Notes under the pieces: model-generated | Told to the model about the DNA's origin: nothing | Seen by the model: only the letters and a program-made list of their open reading frames with translations | Database searches by the model: none | Position numbers and translations under genes: made by a program | Shown: positions 25,861 through 34,752 of the stretch, in pieces | Layout: every line of letters begins with the position of its first letter | Position numbering within the stretch: position 1 is the stretch's first letter | Origin: Streptosporangium sandarakinum | GTDB taxonomy: Bacteria; Actinomycetota; Actinomycetes; Streptosporangiales; Streptosporangiaceae | NCBI RefSeq assembly: GCF_013409935.1 | Contig: NZ_JACCCO010000001.1 | Span: 3,410,001-3,474,000, forward strand | DNA: 64,000 nt | Reading direction: 5' to 3'

Positions 25861-25971
25861 GGTACGTCCGCCGGAAGTATCCGCCGCGACCCCCGCCGGG
25901 AGAAGCCCGCCGGGAAGCGTCCGGTCGCGGGCGCCCTCTGTGCCGGTCTCACTCCGCTCAGAAGGGTCCCC

Positions 25972-26667
25972 ATGTTCGACTCCGCCGTCGCGTTCACCGC
26001 CGGCCTCATCGGCGCGCTCGCACAACCGTTGCACTCCACCGCGCTGGCCATCGTCCTGTTCACCCTGGGCGTCCGGCTCCTGCTGCTCCCGCTCAGCGTC
26101 ATGCAGGCCAGGGGCGCGCGAGCCCAGGCGCTGCTGGCGCCGAGGGTCCGGGGGCTGAGGGAGCGGCACGGCCGCGACCCCGAACGGCTGCGCCGGGAGG
26201 TGAGCGCGCTCTACGCCGACCAGAAGGTCTCCCCGATGACCGGCTGCCTGCCCGGCCTGGCGCAGATCCCCTTCCTCACGGTGACGTATCGGGCGTTCAC
26301 GTCCTCGGTGATCGCTGGGCACGCGAACGCGCTTCTGGTCCACGGGCTGTTCGGCGTGCCGCTCGGGCAGCAGTTCGCGGGCGCCGTGGCCGGGTTCGGC
26401 CTGCTCAGCGGGCCGACCCTGGTCTTCGCCGGTCTCTTCCTGCTGTTGTTCGCCGTGGCCTGGGTGACGTCGCGACGGATGCGTCTGACGATGGGCGAAC
26501 ACGTTCAGCCGGAGGCGCTCCGCAGGGTGATGCCGCTGCTGCCGTTCGGGACGCTGCTGGTGGCGGCCGTACTCCCGCTGGCGGCCGGGATCTATCTGCT
26601 GGTCAGCACGGCCTGGACCGCCGCGGAGCGAGCCGTGCTGTACCGTCCGGCGCCCGCCGCGGCCTGA
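25972..26667 (+). CDS. YidC/Oxa1-family membrane protein insertase
   Basis: A 231-residue insertase-type protein. LGVRLLLLPLSVMQARGARAQALLAPRVRGLRERHGRDPERLRREVSALYADQKVSP shows the conserved helix, cytoplasmic hairpin and substrate groove entrance, followed by MTGCLPGLAQIPFLTVTYRAF and three further helices. It is short, without a large extracytoplasmic domain. Genomes of this group normally have another yidC next to rnpA near dnaA, so this is probably a second, specialised paralogue. Start ATG 25972. Confidence 0.88.
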   Translation: MFDSAVAFTAGLIGALAQPLHSTALAIVLFTLGVRLLLLPLSVMQARGARAQALLAPRVRGLRERHGRDPERLRREVSALYADQKVSPMTGCLPGLAQIPFLTVTYRAFTSSVIAGHANALLVHGLFGVPLGQQFAGAVAGFGLLSGPTLVFAGLFLLLFAVAWVTSRRMRLTMGEHVQPEALRRVMPLLPFGTLLVAAVLPLAAGIYLLVSTAWTAAERAVLYRPAPAAA

Positions 26668-26679
26668 TGTCGCCTCCTG

Positions 26680-26717
26680 CCATCACCCGGTCGCGTCAGC
26701 GCGCGGCCGGGTGGTGG
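26680..26717. terminator. bidirectional hairpin between yidC-like and RsbW-like genes
   Basis: Arms CCATCACCCGG (26680-26690) and CCGGGTGGTGG (26707-26717) pair with one G-T; an inner CGCG/CGCG extends the structure. It lies between convergent genes. Confidence 0.65.
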
Positions 26718-26772
26718 CCGGGCCTTACGGGCCTCCCCGCCGATGGGCCGGGAGCGGCCGGCCGGAACGGTC

Positions 26773-27222
26773 CTATCCGCACTCCCGCAGCGCGGGCTCG
26801 GGCAGGGACACCTGGCCGTCTCCCTGGTCGGCGACGGCGGTGAGCAGGGCCCAGACCGTGGTGATCTCTCCTTCGTGCCTGACGCCCCAGTTCTCGGCGA
26901 CGTACTCGACGATGCCGAGGCCTCGGCCGCCGAGGGAGGAGAGGGTGGGCCGTCCGGCGCGGGGCTCGGTGGCGGCGCCTCCGTCACTCACCGCAACCTC
27001 GACGCACCCCCCGGCCCACCGCCAGGCGACCATGACCTGGCCGGACGGCAGCGGGTGCGCGTGCCGGAGCGCGTTGCTCAGCAGTTCGCTCACCACGAGG
27101 ACCGCGTCGTCGATGGCGGTCTCGTAGACACCCCATTCTTGCAGGTCGGAGCAGAGACGTTGGCGTGCGACAGCGACGCTGGACGGTGCATACGGCAACA
27201 GAACGACGCTCGACGCACTCAC
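26773..27222 (-). CDS. RsbW-like ATP-binding anti-sigma-type protein
   Basis: A 149-residue HATPase_c protein. DAVLVVSELLSNALRHA is the N box and GGRGLGIVEYVAENWG the G box of the GHKL fold. Streptomycete-type genomes hold many such orphan serine-kinase/anti-sigma proteins that respond through STAS proteins. The GTG start lies directly after a GGGGAG sequence, an unusually short spacing, so the true start may be a few codons off. It might pair with the STAS gene at 22345, which is untested. Confidence 0.85.
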   Translation of the reverse strand: MSASSVVLLPYAPSSVAVARQRLCSDLQEWGVYETAIDDAVLVVSELLSNALRHAHPLPSGQVMVAWRWAGGCVEVAVSDGGAATEPRAGRPTLSSLGGRGLGIVEYVAENWGVRHEGEITTVWALLTAVADQGDGQVSLPEPALRECG

Positions 27223-27377
27223 CTCCCCGTTTCCCCGTTCCCCCTCAGGAACACACCTGGTACGACCGAAATGCCCCGTTAGATGGTCTTAGAAACCGCG
27301 CCTCGATTACGGCTTGTGCACATTCGACGATAGTTCAGCGCATCCGTTACCGGGTCATGACCGCACCGGTGTGTCGG

Positions 27378-29297
27378 TCAGGTATGGGCGCTCGGCGTGT
27401 CGGCAATGGGCAGGGAGAGCCGCATCCGGGTGCCCCCTCCCGCGTTCTCGTGCGCCGTCACCTCGCCGCCCTGGGCGCGGGCCAGGCTGCGCACGATGTA
27501 CAGGCCGAGGCCGACTCCGCCGAACCTGCGGCGGTCACCGGCGTCCACCTGGACGAACCGCTCGAACACCCGCTCACGGCTGGCGGGCGCGATGCCAACG
27601 CCCTCGTCGTCCACGACCACCACCACCCGGTCACCTTCCCGCCAAGCCGCGACCCTGATGAGACCACCGTCCGGTGAGTATTTGAACGCGTTCTCCAGGA
27701 GCTGCCCCAGCACGATATCGGTCGCCAGCGCGTCACCGGAGACCGGGGGCAGGTCAGAGGCCACATCGACCTCGACGCGGTGCAGATCCGACAGCACCGG
27801 GAGGCCCAGCGTGGCGGCGCGGATCAGCGCGCCCATGTCGAGCGCCTCGATCCGGAGCGTGAGCTCGCCGGCGCCGGCCCGGGAGCCCAGCAGCAGGTGG
27901 TCCATGAGCTGGCCGAGGGAACGCGCCCGCTCGGCGATGGTGTGCACGGCCGCGCGGCGCTCGGCGTCGGTCATGCTGTCCCAGCGGGCGTCGAGGGTGC
28001 CCGCGAACCCCCGCACCACCGTGATCGGGGTGCGCAGCTCGTGGCTGGTGGTGGCCAGGAAGAGGTCCTTGGCCTCCTCCAGCTCCTTGGCGCGGGTGAT
28101 GTCGCGGAAGTCGACCACGGTCTCCCCGGTCTCCACGATCTCCGCGCAGAGCACCTCCAGCCAGGCTCCCGAGGCGAGCTGCAGGGTGAGCTTGTCGCCC
28201 GGCTCCGGCAGCGGGAACGGCGGCGGCCCGCCGATCACGTCGGCCGCGGTGCGGCCGGTCAGCCCGGCCGCCGCCGGGTTCCACTGGGTGACCCGGCCCT
28301 TCTCGTCGAGGACGGCGATGCCGTCGGCGCTGGCGTCGAACACGGCCCGCTCGTGGGCCCGCTGCCACACCGCCTCCTGGTAGGCCATGGCGTTGCCGGC
28401 GGCGATCCCGGCGTGCCCGGCCAGCAGCTCCAGCAGCTCCAGCTCCAGGTGGCTCGCCTTGCGCTTGGCGAACAACGCGTACAGCGCGCCGTACGGCCGG
28501 CCGCCCACCGCCGCCAGGCCGAGCGCGATGGTGTGCAGGCCGGGCAGCCGCGACCAGATCAGCTCGTCCAGCGCGGCCTGCTCGCCGGTCTCCAGCATCA
28601 CGGTCCGGCCGGTGCGCAGGAGCTTGCCGACCAGGCTGGAACGCAGGTCGGCGGTGGAGCCGCGCATGGAGTCCGGCAGCCGGTGGGTGGCCACCAGCCG
28701 GAGCCGGTCGCCCTCGATGAGCACGAAGCCGCCCGCGTCGGCGCCGGTCAGCTCGGTGAGGCTGGCCGCGATCCGGTCGAGCACCGCGGGCAGCTCCCGC
28801 TCGGCGTTGATGTCGGCGACCACGTCGGTGAGCCTGCGGACGAGCTGCGCCCGCCGGGCGGCCTCGTCGTGGGCGCTCTCGTCGTCGCGCGCCAGGTGGT
28901 AGACGCTGACGTAGCCGAGCAGGGCGCCGGCCGAGGACCGCAGCGCGCTGGTGTCGACCCGCACGTCGAGGAGGGTGCCGTCGCGGCGGAACCGCCTGGT
29001 CCGCAGCGACACCTGGCCGCCGGTGCGGACCCGCTCCAGGACCGCGTTGTGCTCGGCGGTCAGCTCCTCGGGGACCATCGGGGCGCGGCGGCCGAGCAGC
29101 TCGGCCGCCGTCCAGCCGAACAGCCGCTCGGCGGCGGCGTTCCAGCTGAGGACCGTCTGGTCGCGGTCGAGGGCGACGATCGCATTGGGCGCGCTGGCGA
29201 CGACCGCGCGGCCGATGCCGTCGTCGCACCCCCTGCTGTCACCCACATACCAATAGTGCCGTGTCAACCGGCCTGATCTTGGCACTTTCGTCCGCAT
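27378..29297 (-). CDS. PAS-GAF-PAS hybrid sensor histidine kinase
   Basis: About 639 residues from ATG 29297; a GTG at 29246 is an equally credible start, and the frame extends further to 29468 into the divergent ogt gene, which I reject. A first PAS (NAIVALDRDQTVLSWNAAAERLFG), a GAF domain (DRIAASLTELTGADAGGFV...), a second PAS (ADGIAVLDEKGRVTQWNPAA), HisKA (TTSHELRTPITVV) and HATPase (LENAFKYSPDGG, VGLGLYIVRSLARAQGG) follow. There is no membrane segment, so it is a cytosolic sensor. No response regulator is adjacent. Confidence 0.88.
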   Translation of the reverse strand: MRTKVPRSGRLTRHYWYVGDSRGCDDGIGRAVVASAPNAIVALDRDQTVLSWNAAAERLFGWTAAELLGRRAPMVPEELTAEHNAVLERVRTGGQVSLRTRRFRRDGTLLDVRVDTSALRSSAGALLGYVSVYHLARDDESAHDEAARRAQLVRRLTDVVADINAERELPAVLDRIAASLTELTGADAGGFVLIEGDRLRLVATHRLPDSMRGSTADLRSSLVGKLLRTGRTVMLETGEQAALDELIWSRLPGLHTIALGLAAVGGRPYGALYALFAKRKASHLELELLELLAGHAGIAAGNAMAYQEAVWQRAHERAVFDASADGIAVLDEKGRVTQWNPAAAGLTGRTAADVIGGPPPFPLPEPGDKLTLQLASGAWLEVLCAEIVETGETVVDFRDITRAKELEEAKDLFLATTSHELRTPITVVRGFAGTLDARWDSMTDAERRAAVHTIAERARSLGQLMDHLLLGSRAGAGELTLRIEALDMGALIRAATLGLPVLSDLHRVEVDVASDLPPVSGDALATDIVLGQLLENAFKYSPDGGLIRVAAWREGDRVVVVVDDEGVGIAPASRERVFERFVQVDAGDRRRFGGVGLGLYIVRSLARAQGGEVTAHENAGGGTRMRLSLPIADTPSAHT

Positions 29298-29382
29298 GTG
29301 CTGACACCCGTTGGGAGGATCCGTCCGATACGCTGCCGTCACCGCGCGCCTGAACACGCCCGGACAGCGAAAGGGTGGGGCC

Positions 29383-29964
29383 ATGTCATCCGGTGACATC
29401 GACGCACTGCTGCGGGTGACCTCGCCCACGTACGTGGGGAAAACCTCCCCGGATGTCGCGTTCGGCACGCTCGACGGGCCGGTGGGCCGGCTCGTCCTCG
29501 CCGTGACGGGCCGGGGCGTGGTGGCGTGCAGCTACGAGGACGAGAACACCGTCTTCGAGCGCGTCAGCAACGAGGTCAGCTCGTTCATCGGGGGCGACCC
29601 CCGGCGGCTCGACCCGGTCCGCCGGGAGCTGGACGCCTACTTCTCCGGACGGCTGCGCACCTTCACCGTCCAGATCGACCTGCAGCTCGCCACGCCGTTC
29701 GCCCGGACGGTCCTGCAGAAGATGCTCACGGTCCCGTACGGCACGGTGACCACCTACCGGGAGATCGCCGAGCGGATCGGCAGGCCGCGGGCGCTGCGCG
29801 CGGTCGGCAACGCGCTGGGCGGCAACCCGGTCTGTGTGATCGTGCCCTGCCACCGGGTCGTCGAGAGCGAGACCGTCCTCGGCGGCTACGCCGGCGGCCC
29901 GGTCGCCAAGGAACGGCTGCTGCGCGTCGAGCGGGGCGCGGGCCGCCCGCCCCTCGGCTCGTAG
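29383..29964 (+). CDS. ogt: methylated-DNA-[protein]-cysteine S-methyltransferase
   Basis: A 193-residue suicide repair enzyme that takes alkyl groups from O6-alkylguanine. The acceptor Cys156 is in VIVPCHRVV, the helix-turn-helix is TTYREIAERIGRPRALRAVGNALGGNP, and the N-terminal ribonuclease-like part is present. ATG 29383 follows AAAGGGTGGGG. It is divergent from the PAS/GAF kinase. Confidence 0.95.
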   Translation: MSSGDIDALLRVTSPTYVGKTSPDVAFGTLDGPVGRLVLAVTGRGVVACSYEDENTVFERVSNEVSSFIGGDPRRLDPVRRELDAYFSGRLRTFTVQIDLQLATPFARTVLQKMLTVPYGTVTTYREIAERIGRPRALRAVGNALGGNPVCVIVPCHRVVESETVLGGYAGGPVAKERLLRVERGAGRPPLGS

Positions 29965-29971
29965 GCGGCCC

Positions 29972-30001
29972 GCGGGCGCGGGGCGAGGGCCCCGCACCCG
30001 C
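29972..30001. terminator. hairpin between ogt and cytX
   Basis: Arms 29972-29984 and 29989-30001 pair over 13 positions with one mismatch and a 4-nt loop. It lies between convergent genes and directly abuts the cytX stop. Confidence 0.65.
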
Positions 30002-31372
30002 TCACCGCGTACGGCCGGTCAGGACGTGCGGCCGGCGGGCGAACCTGCCGACGGCCAGGGTTATCAGGCCCGCGACGAGGAAGGACCCGACGGCCGCGCT
30101 CATCCACGGCTGCTTGGCGAAGCCGACGGCGTCCCTGACCCAGGCCCAGCGGTCGTCCCACCACTGCACCCCCGCGGGGGCGGCGAGCAGCCACCAGGTG
30201 GCGAAGCCGAGCACCCACGGGACCACCATGAGCAGGCGGGAGGGGGCGGTCTCGGAGGTGTCCCAGGTCCGGCCGCGGCCGAGCAGGAAGTAGTCGACCG
30301 CCAGCACGCCGAACATCGGGACGAACACCGCACCGATGATGCCGAGGAACGCCTGGTAGGAGTGGACGTCGATGACGAGGGCGACCGCGGTGGTCAGCAC
30401 GCCGATGGCCACGGAGAAGACCCTCCGGTCCACCCTGGGCATCAGGTTCTGCAGCGACATCGCCGTGGAGTAGACGTTCGCGAACGACTGGTCGGTCTCG
30501 CGCAGCACCAGGATGCCGAAGAACAGCGCCCCGAGCGGCGCCGCCACGAACGGGGCGAACACCGTGGTCTGGTTCTCGGCCACCGCGGCGTGGCCGGCCA
30601 GCGCCACCGCGTAGACGCCGACGGCCAGGCACGCCACCTGGGCGATCGTGTAGCCGCCGACCACGCCGGCGAAGGCCGCGCGGCTGGACCGCGAGTGCCG
30701 GGCGTAGTCCGCCGCGACCGGCACCCATGACACCGACAGGGCGATCACGAAGTCCACGGCCGGGGCGAAGTTGTGCCAGGACCCGCCGGTCTGGGCGGGG
30801 GTGTCGCGGAGGAAGACCACCGCGAACCAGACGACCGACACCACCACGCCGACGGTGACGAACCGCCGCAGCAGCCGGATGGCGCCCAGCGGGTAGAGGG
30901 TCAGCGCCGTCGTCAGCGCCCCGGCGGCGACCGCCCAGACCGCGTACGGCACGGACGGCCCGAAGATCGCCTGGGCGCCCATCGCGACGACCCACAGCTC
31001 GAACGCGCCCCAGCCGATCATCTGGACGATGTTGAGGACGGTGGGGACGGAGGAGAGCCTCGCCCCGAACAGGCCGCGCAGCAGCACCATCGCGGGCCGG
31101 CCCGTCTGCACGCCCGGCACCGCGGCGAGGCCGACCATCGCGGTGCCGATCAGGCTGCCGACGAGCGAGGCGAGCAGCGCCGCCGGCAGGGTGAGGGCGT
31201 CGCCGTCGAGCAGCGGGTCGATCAGGAAGAGGGCGAAGGAGAAGCCGAGCAGGCTGACGCCCAGGTTCGCCCAGAACGCGCCCTGGTCGAGCGCGCCGAG
31301 CGTCTTGGGCGGGGCCTGGTCGAGGGTGAGGGGGGCCTCTGCATGCTTGGAACCGATGACATCGGATGTCAC
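30002..31372 (-). CDS. cytX: CytX-type NCS1 transporter, probable thiamine-precursor (HMP) importer
   Basis: A 456-residue NCS1 permease with about 12 helices: GAFWANLGVSLLGFSFALF, QTGRPAMVLLRGLFG, QMIGWGAFELWVVA and VSWVPVAADYARHSRS are family segments. NCS1 proteins carry nucleobases or similar compounds with Na+ or H+. A TPP riboswitch directly upstream marks it as the CytX branch, proposed to import hydroxymethylpyrimidine for thiamine synthesis. GTG start 31372 follows AGGGAG, which lies inside the riboswitch. Confidence 0.9.
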   Translation of the reverse strand: MTSDVIGSKHAEAPLTLDQAPPKTLGALDQGAFWANLGVSLLGFSFALFLIDPLLDGDALTLPAALLASLVGSLIGTAMVGLAAVPGVQTGRPAMVLLRGLFGARLSSVPTVLNIVQMIGWGAFELWVVAMGAQAIFGPSVPYAVWAVAAGALTTALTLYPLGAIRLLRRFVTVGVVVSVVWFAVVFLRDTPAQTGGSWHNFAPAVDFVIALSVSWVPVAADYARHSRSSRAAFAGVVGGYTIAQVACLAVGVYAVALAGHAAVAENQTTVFAPFVAAPLGALFFGILVLRETDQSFANVYSTAMSLQNLMPRVDRRVFSVAIGVLTTAVALVIDVHSYQAFLGIIGAVFVPMFGVLAVDYFLLGRGRTWDTSETAPSRLLMVVPWVLGFATWWLLAAPAGVQWWDDRWAWVRDAVGFAKQPWMSAAVGSFLVAGLITLAVGRFARRPHVLTGRTR

Positions 31373-31376
31373 GAAA

Positions 31377-31465
31377 CGCTCCCTACGCCGGCATTACCCG
31401 GACAGGTTCAGGCGGTCGGCAGCGGCTGTGCTGCCCTCTCAGCCCGGCGCCCCGAGCTCCCGCGT
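31377..31465 (-). promoter_or_regulatory. TPP riboswitch (THI element)
   Basis: Minus strand shows the THI-box landmarks in order: GAGCTCGGGGCGCC, GGGCTGAGAGGGC, GACCGCCTGAACCTGTCCGG, GTAATGCCGGCGTAGGGAGC. CTGAGAGG and the ACCTG...GGGTAATGCC halves form the thiamine pyrophosphate pocket. The closing GGGAGC of P1 pairs with GCTC on the 5' side and is also the Shine-Dalgarno of cytX, so ligand binding should block translation directly. Confidence 0.95.
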
Positions 31466-31719
31466 TGGTTTATGCAATTGGCGCCCTCATATTGCCGCAT
31501 GACAGGACACATGGCCACAGCGGGTCGGATCACGGCCCTCTCGCCGCCCTCGGCTGCCGCGGCCCCATCCATCAATCGTTCATATAGATCGATCAGGATG
31601 AAAAGTAGGCATTGGACTCATTGATCGGTGTTCGCCCACTCTTGACCACATGGCGGCGGTCCTGGAGCGCGCCCCGGCCAGGCGCCGCAGGGCCCCGTCC
31701 CCTCGGCCCGTGACATCCG

Positions 31720-32952
31720 ATGACCAGAAAGAAGATGATGGCCACACACGTTGACCACCCCCGCTCGGCCACCAGGTCGTGGCTGGGCGTCTCGGCGATC
31801 ACCGCCAGCCTGTTCGTCTTCCTCACCACGGAACTGATGCCCGTCGGCCTGCTCACCCCGATGAGCTCGAACCTGGGCATATCGGTGGGCGCCGCCGGGC
31901 TGATGGTCACCCTGTACGGTGTCTCAGCCGGGCTGGGCGTGCCGTTCATCGTGGCCTGGACCAGGCGCGTCAACCGGCGCGTGCTGCTGTCGGCGCTGCT
32001 GGTGATCCTGACCCTGGGCAACCTCATCACCGCCGTCTCGCCGAACTACTCGCTGGTCCTGACGACGCGGCTCGTCATGGGATTCGCCAGCGGCGTGTTC
32101 TGGGCCATCGGCGTGAGCATGGCGATGCGCCTCGTCGCCGAACGCCACGCCGGCCGGGCGGCCGCGGTCGTGATGTCGGGCATCTCGGTCGCCGCGGTCG
32201 TGGGCATACCGCTGGGCACCCTCCTGGAGAGCCTCACCGGCTGGCGGACCACGTTCCTCATCTGGGCCGGACTCAGCGCGCTGGTCCTCCTCGCGGTCGT
32301 CGCCGCGATCCCGTCGCTGCCGTCGCAGAACGCGGTCCCGGTCCGGGAGGTCTTCACGCTCCCGCTCAGAAACGCGCCACTGCGGCTGGTGCTGTTCACC
32401 GTCGTGCTGTTCGTGCTCGGCCACTTCGGGGCCTACACCTTCGTGCGCCCCTACCTGGAGGAAAGCACCTCGGCCACGCCCTTCTTCATCACCGCGGTAC
32501 TGATGCTCTACGGCGCCGGAGGCGCGGCCGGGAACCTCGTCGCCGGGCACACGGTGGGCAGGAACCTCAGGGGCAGCTTCGCCGTGGGCTGCGCCGGGCT
32601 CACGGTCTCCCTGCTGCTGCTGCTCACCGTCGGGCACGGGCAGGCCGGAGCGGTCGTCTCGCTGGCCCTGTGGGGGATCTCCTTCGGCGTCGTGCAGCTG
32701 TGCCAGGTCAACATGACCCAGGCCGCCGCGCCCGATACCTTCGAAGCCGCGATGTCACTCAACACCATGGCGTACAACACCTCCATCGCGCTCGGGGCGC
32801 TGTTCGGCGGACTGCTCGCCGACCACCTGGGCGTCACCGGCGTCGTCTGGTTCGGCGTGGCGCTGACCGCCGCCTCGCTGCTCCTCACCCTCGCCACCCG
32901 CGGCAGGACCTCACCCGCCGTCCCCGGCGAGGCGCCGGCCGCACACGGATGA
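31720..32952 (+). CDS. MFS transporter, DHA1 drug/sugar efflux type
   Basis: A 410-residue 12-helix major facilitator. The N-terminus shows FLTTELMPVGLLTPMSSNLGISVGAAGLMVTLYGVSAGLGVP, typical of AraJ/Cml-like DHA1 exporters, and RLVMGFASGVFWAIGVSMAMRLV with motif-B-like Arg. Substrate cannot be inferred. The upstream 250 bp are AT-rich with CATATAGAT near 31580 and should hold its promoter. A VOC-family gene follows 45 bp downstream. Confidence 0.85.
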   Translation: MTRKKMMATHVDHPRSATRSWLGVSAITASLFVFLTTELMPVGLLTPMSSNLGISVGAAGLMVTLYGVSAGLGVPFIVAWTRRVNRRVLLSALLVILTLGNLITAVSPNYSLVLTTRLVMGFASGVFWAIGVSMAMRLVAERHAGRAAAVVMSGISVAAVVGIPLGTLLESLTGWRTTFLIWAGLSALVLLAVVAAIPSLPSQNAVPVREVFTLPLRNAPLRLVLFTVVLFVLGHFGAYTFVRPYLEESTSATPFFITAVLMLYGAGGAAGNLVAGHTVGRNLRGSFAVGCAGLTVSLLLLLTVGHGQAGAVVSLALWGISFGVVQLCQVNMTQAAAPDTFEAAMSLNTMAYNTSIALGALFGGLLADHLGVTGVVWFGVALTAASLLLTLATRGRTSPAVPGEAPAAHG

Positions 32953-32997
32953 GCCCGCCCCCGACTCAGACGGAACATTCAGCAGAGGAGATCATCG

Positions 32998-33384
32998 ATG
33001 CGTGTGAAAGCCTTCGACCACTTGGTGCTCAACGTGCGGGACGCCGAACGGGCACTGGAGTTCTACTCGGGGACCCTCGGCCTCGCGGAGGAGCGGGTCG
33101 CGGAGTGGCGGGCGGGTGAGGCGCCCTTCCCGTCGGTACGGGTCGACGAGTCCACCATCATCGATCTGGTCGAACGTCCGCGCGGCGAGTCCAACGTGGA
33201 CCACATCTGCCTCGTCGTGGATCCGGTGGACTGGCGGCAGGTGATCGACTCCGGCGTCCTCACCGTGCTGGAGGGGCCGGTCAGCCGGTTCGGCGCGCGT
33301 GGCGACGCGCAGTCGGTGTACGTGCGGGACCCCGACGGCAACACCGTCGAGCTGCGCTGGTATCCCCAGGACGTCGAACGGTGA
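32998..33384 (+). CDS. VOC-family glyoxalase/bleomycin-resistance-type protein
   Basis: A 128-residue single-unit VOC protein: FDHLVLNVRDAERALEFYSGTLGL, VDHICLVVD and VRDPDGNTVELRWYP, giving the paired beta-alpha-beta-beta-beta modules with likely metal ligands His8, His70 and Glu120. RBS AGAGGAGATC precedes ATG 32998. The operon with an efflux pump hints at detoxification or resistance to a small molecule (inference). Confidence 0.85.
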   Translation: MRVKAFDHLVLNVRDAERALEFYSGTLGLAEERVAEWRAGEAPFPSVRVDESTIIDLVERPRGESNVDHICLVVDPVDWRQVIDSGVLTVLEGPVSRFGARGDAQSVYVRDPDGNTVELRWYPQDVER

Positions 33385-33392
33385 ACCGCGGC

Positions 33393-33443
33393 GGGGCCGG
33401 CCCGGCCGCGTGATCCCGTGATCGACGCGATCGGGCCGGCCCC
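33393..33443. terminator. bidirectional hairpin between VOC and rhodanese genes
   Basis: Arms 33393-33404 and 33432-33443 form a perfect 12-bp stem with a 27-nt loop between convergent genes. Confidence 0.65.
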
Positions 33444-33454
33444 GGACCGGCGGA

Positions 33455-33778
33455 TCAGGCCACGAACGGGTCCCGGCCGCTCTCGCTCACCATCGGCAGG
33501 CCCGCGCTCCCCCACGCCTGCATGCCGCCGCCGACGTTGATCGCTTCCCGTCCGACGTGGTTGAGCCAGGCGGCGGCGTGCGCCGACCGGCCGCCGGAGC
33601 GGCAGATCACGTAGACGGGCGCGTCCGGCGGCACCTCACCGGCCCGGACCTGGAGCTCTCCGAGCGGGATGTGGACGGCCGTGGGCGCGTGTCCCGCCCG
33701 CCACTCGTCGTTCTCGCGCACGTCGAGCAGGAACGCTCCGTCGGGGACGGCCTGTGCTTCGACCTCAGGAACAGTCAT
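33455..33778 (-). CDS. rhodanese-domain protein
   Basis: A 107-residue single rhodanese domain. FLLDVRENDEWRAGHAPTAVHIPLGEL and the active loop VICRSGGRS with Cys59 are intact, so sulfurtransferase activity is plausible. The end GGGMQAWGSAGLPMV is conserved. ATG 33778 is preferred among three close in-frame Met codons. Confidence 0.9.
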   Translation of the reverse strand: MTVPEVEAQAVPDGAFLLDVRENDEWRAGHAPTAVHIPLGELQVRAGEVPPDAPVYVICRSGGRSAHAAAWLNHVGREAINVGGGMQAWGSAGLPMVSESGRDPFVA

Positions 33779-33894
33779 GACACCCATTGTCCCAAGTCCG
33801 TCCCCCTGGTGGGGCGGGAAGCCGCCCAACCGGCCCACGGTCGTGCGGCCCGGCCGGGCCCCCGGGCGTACGGAACGGATGACCGTACGGGACG

Positions 33895-33923
33895 CCCGGT
33901 ACGGCGGGCGCCGCCGTACCGGG
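33895..33923 (-). terminator. perfect hairpin downstream of the GPP34 gene
   Basis: Arms 33895-33907 and 33911-33923 form a 13-bp perfect stem with a 3-nt loop, 36 bp after the GPP34 stop on the minus strand. Its arms contain the GTACGGCGGGC-type motif seen in other gaps. Confidence 0.7.
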
Positions 33924-33958
33924 CGGGTGGCACGGCGGCGCAGGCCGTGCGCGATCGG

Positions 33959-34594
33959 CTACGTCGCGGCGGCCGCCGCCGCCGCGCCGCCCGCCGCGGC
34001 GGCGTTGATGGAGGCGATGGTCTTCGAGACCGCGTCGCCCGCCCAGTGGCCCTCCGCGATCTCCTTGAAGGCCCGCCGGTCCACGTCGGGGAAGGCCTTT
34101 CGGTCGATCTTGGCCGCGTGCAGGACGGCGATCAGCGCGGCCGTCCGCTCGTCGGTCGCGGCTCCGGCCAGCGCTTCCCGGACGCGCTCGCGCACCGCCC
34201 GCTCCACGCTCGGGTCGAGCTCCGGGTGGCGGGTGCGGGGGAAGATCCCCAGGACCTTCGACCGCTCCTCGCCCAGCACGCCGCGCTCGGCCAGCCTGGT
34301 GAGCAGGCGTCCGCGGAGCTTGGCCGAACGGAGCTTGTAGACCCATCGGTCGGGCTTGTGCGGCCTGTCCTCGGCGGCGATCCGGGCCAGCGCCGCGTCC
34401 AGCTCCTCGTCTCCCAGGGGGGTGGGATCGAGGACGGCGATCTTCTTGTCGGTCAGGCCGACCCGGCCGTCGATCACCAGCTCGGCCAGCAGGGCACCGC
34501 TGAGAGCGACGCCCAGATCGGTCGAGCCGACCAACTGCTTGCCTTCCCGCTCGCTGAGCGCGAGGAGGAGGACTTCCTCGGCGATGGTCGTCAT
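33959..34594 (-). CDS. GPP34 (GOLPH3-like) family protein
   Basis: A 211-residue protein from ATG 34594 matching GPP34/GOLPH3: MTTIAEEVLLLALSEREGKQ, LGVALSGALLAELVIDGRV and the central VYKLRSAKLRGRLLTRLAERGVL. The eukaryotic homologue binds phosphatidylinositol-4-phosphate; actinomycetes carry many copies of unknown role, presumably membrane associated. The C-terminus ends in an AAAGGAAAAAAAT tract. It does not overlap functionally with the upstream LCP gene 159 bp away. Confidence 0.9.
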   Translation of the reverse strand: MTTIAEEVLLLALSEREGKQLVGSTDLGVALSGALLAELVIDGRVGLTDKKIAVLDPTPLGDEELDAALARIAAEDRPHKPDRWVYKLRSAKLRGRLLTRLAERGVLGEERSKVLGIFPRTRHPELDPSVERAVRERVREALAGAATDERTAALIAVLHAAKIDRKAFPDVDRRAFKEIAEGHWAGDAVSKTIASINAAAAGGAAAAAAAT

Positions 34595-34752
34595 GATCGA
34601 GACCCTACGCCCAGGACCGCGCGGCTGTGGAGTGCTCCCGGGGCCTGTTCCGCGGTCACCCGGCCCGGCCCCGCCCCGCCCCGCGCGAGTCCGCCGGAGG
34701 CCGGAGCCGGGAGCGGGAGCGGGGTCCCCCGGCGTCGCGCCGGGAGACCGCG

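Noticed and set aside
27780-29276. A 498-codon plus-strand frame opposite the PAS/GAF kinase
   Set aside because: The opposite strand encodes well-defined PAS, GAF, HisKA and HATPase domains; the shadow has none.
29298-29468. Upstream extension of the PAS/GAF kinase into the ogt gene
   Set aside because: It would overlap the coding start of the divergent ogt gene; later starts at 29297 or 29246 keep the first PAS domain.
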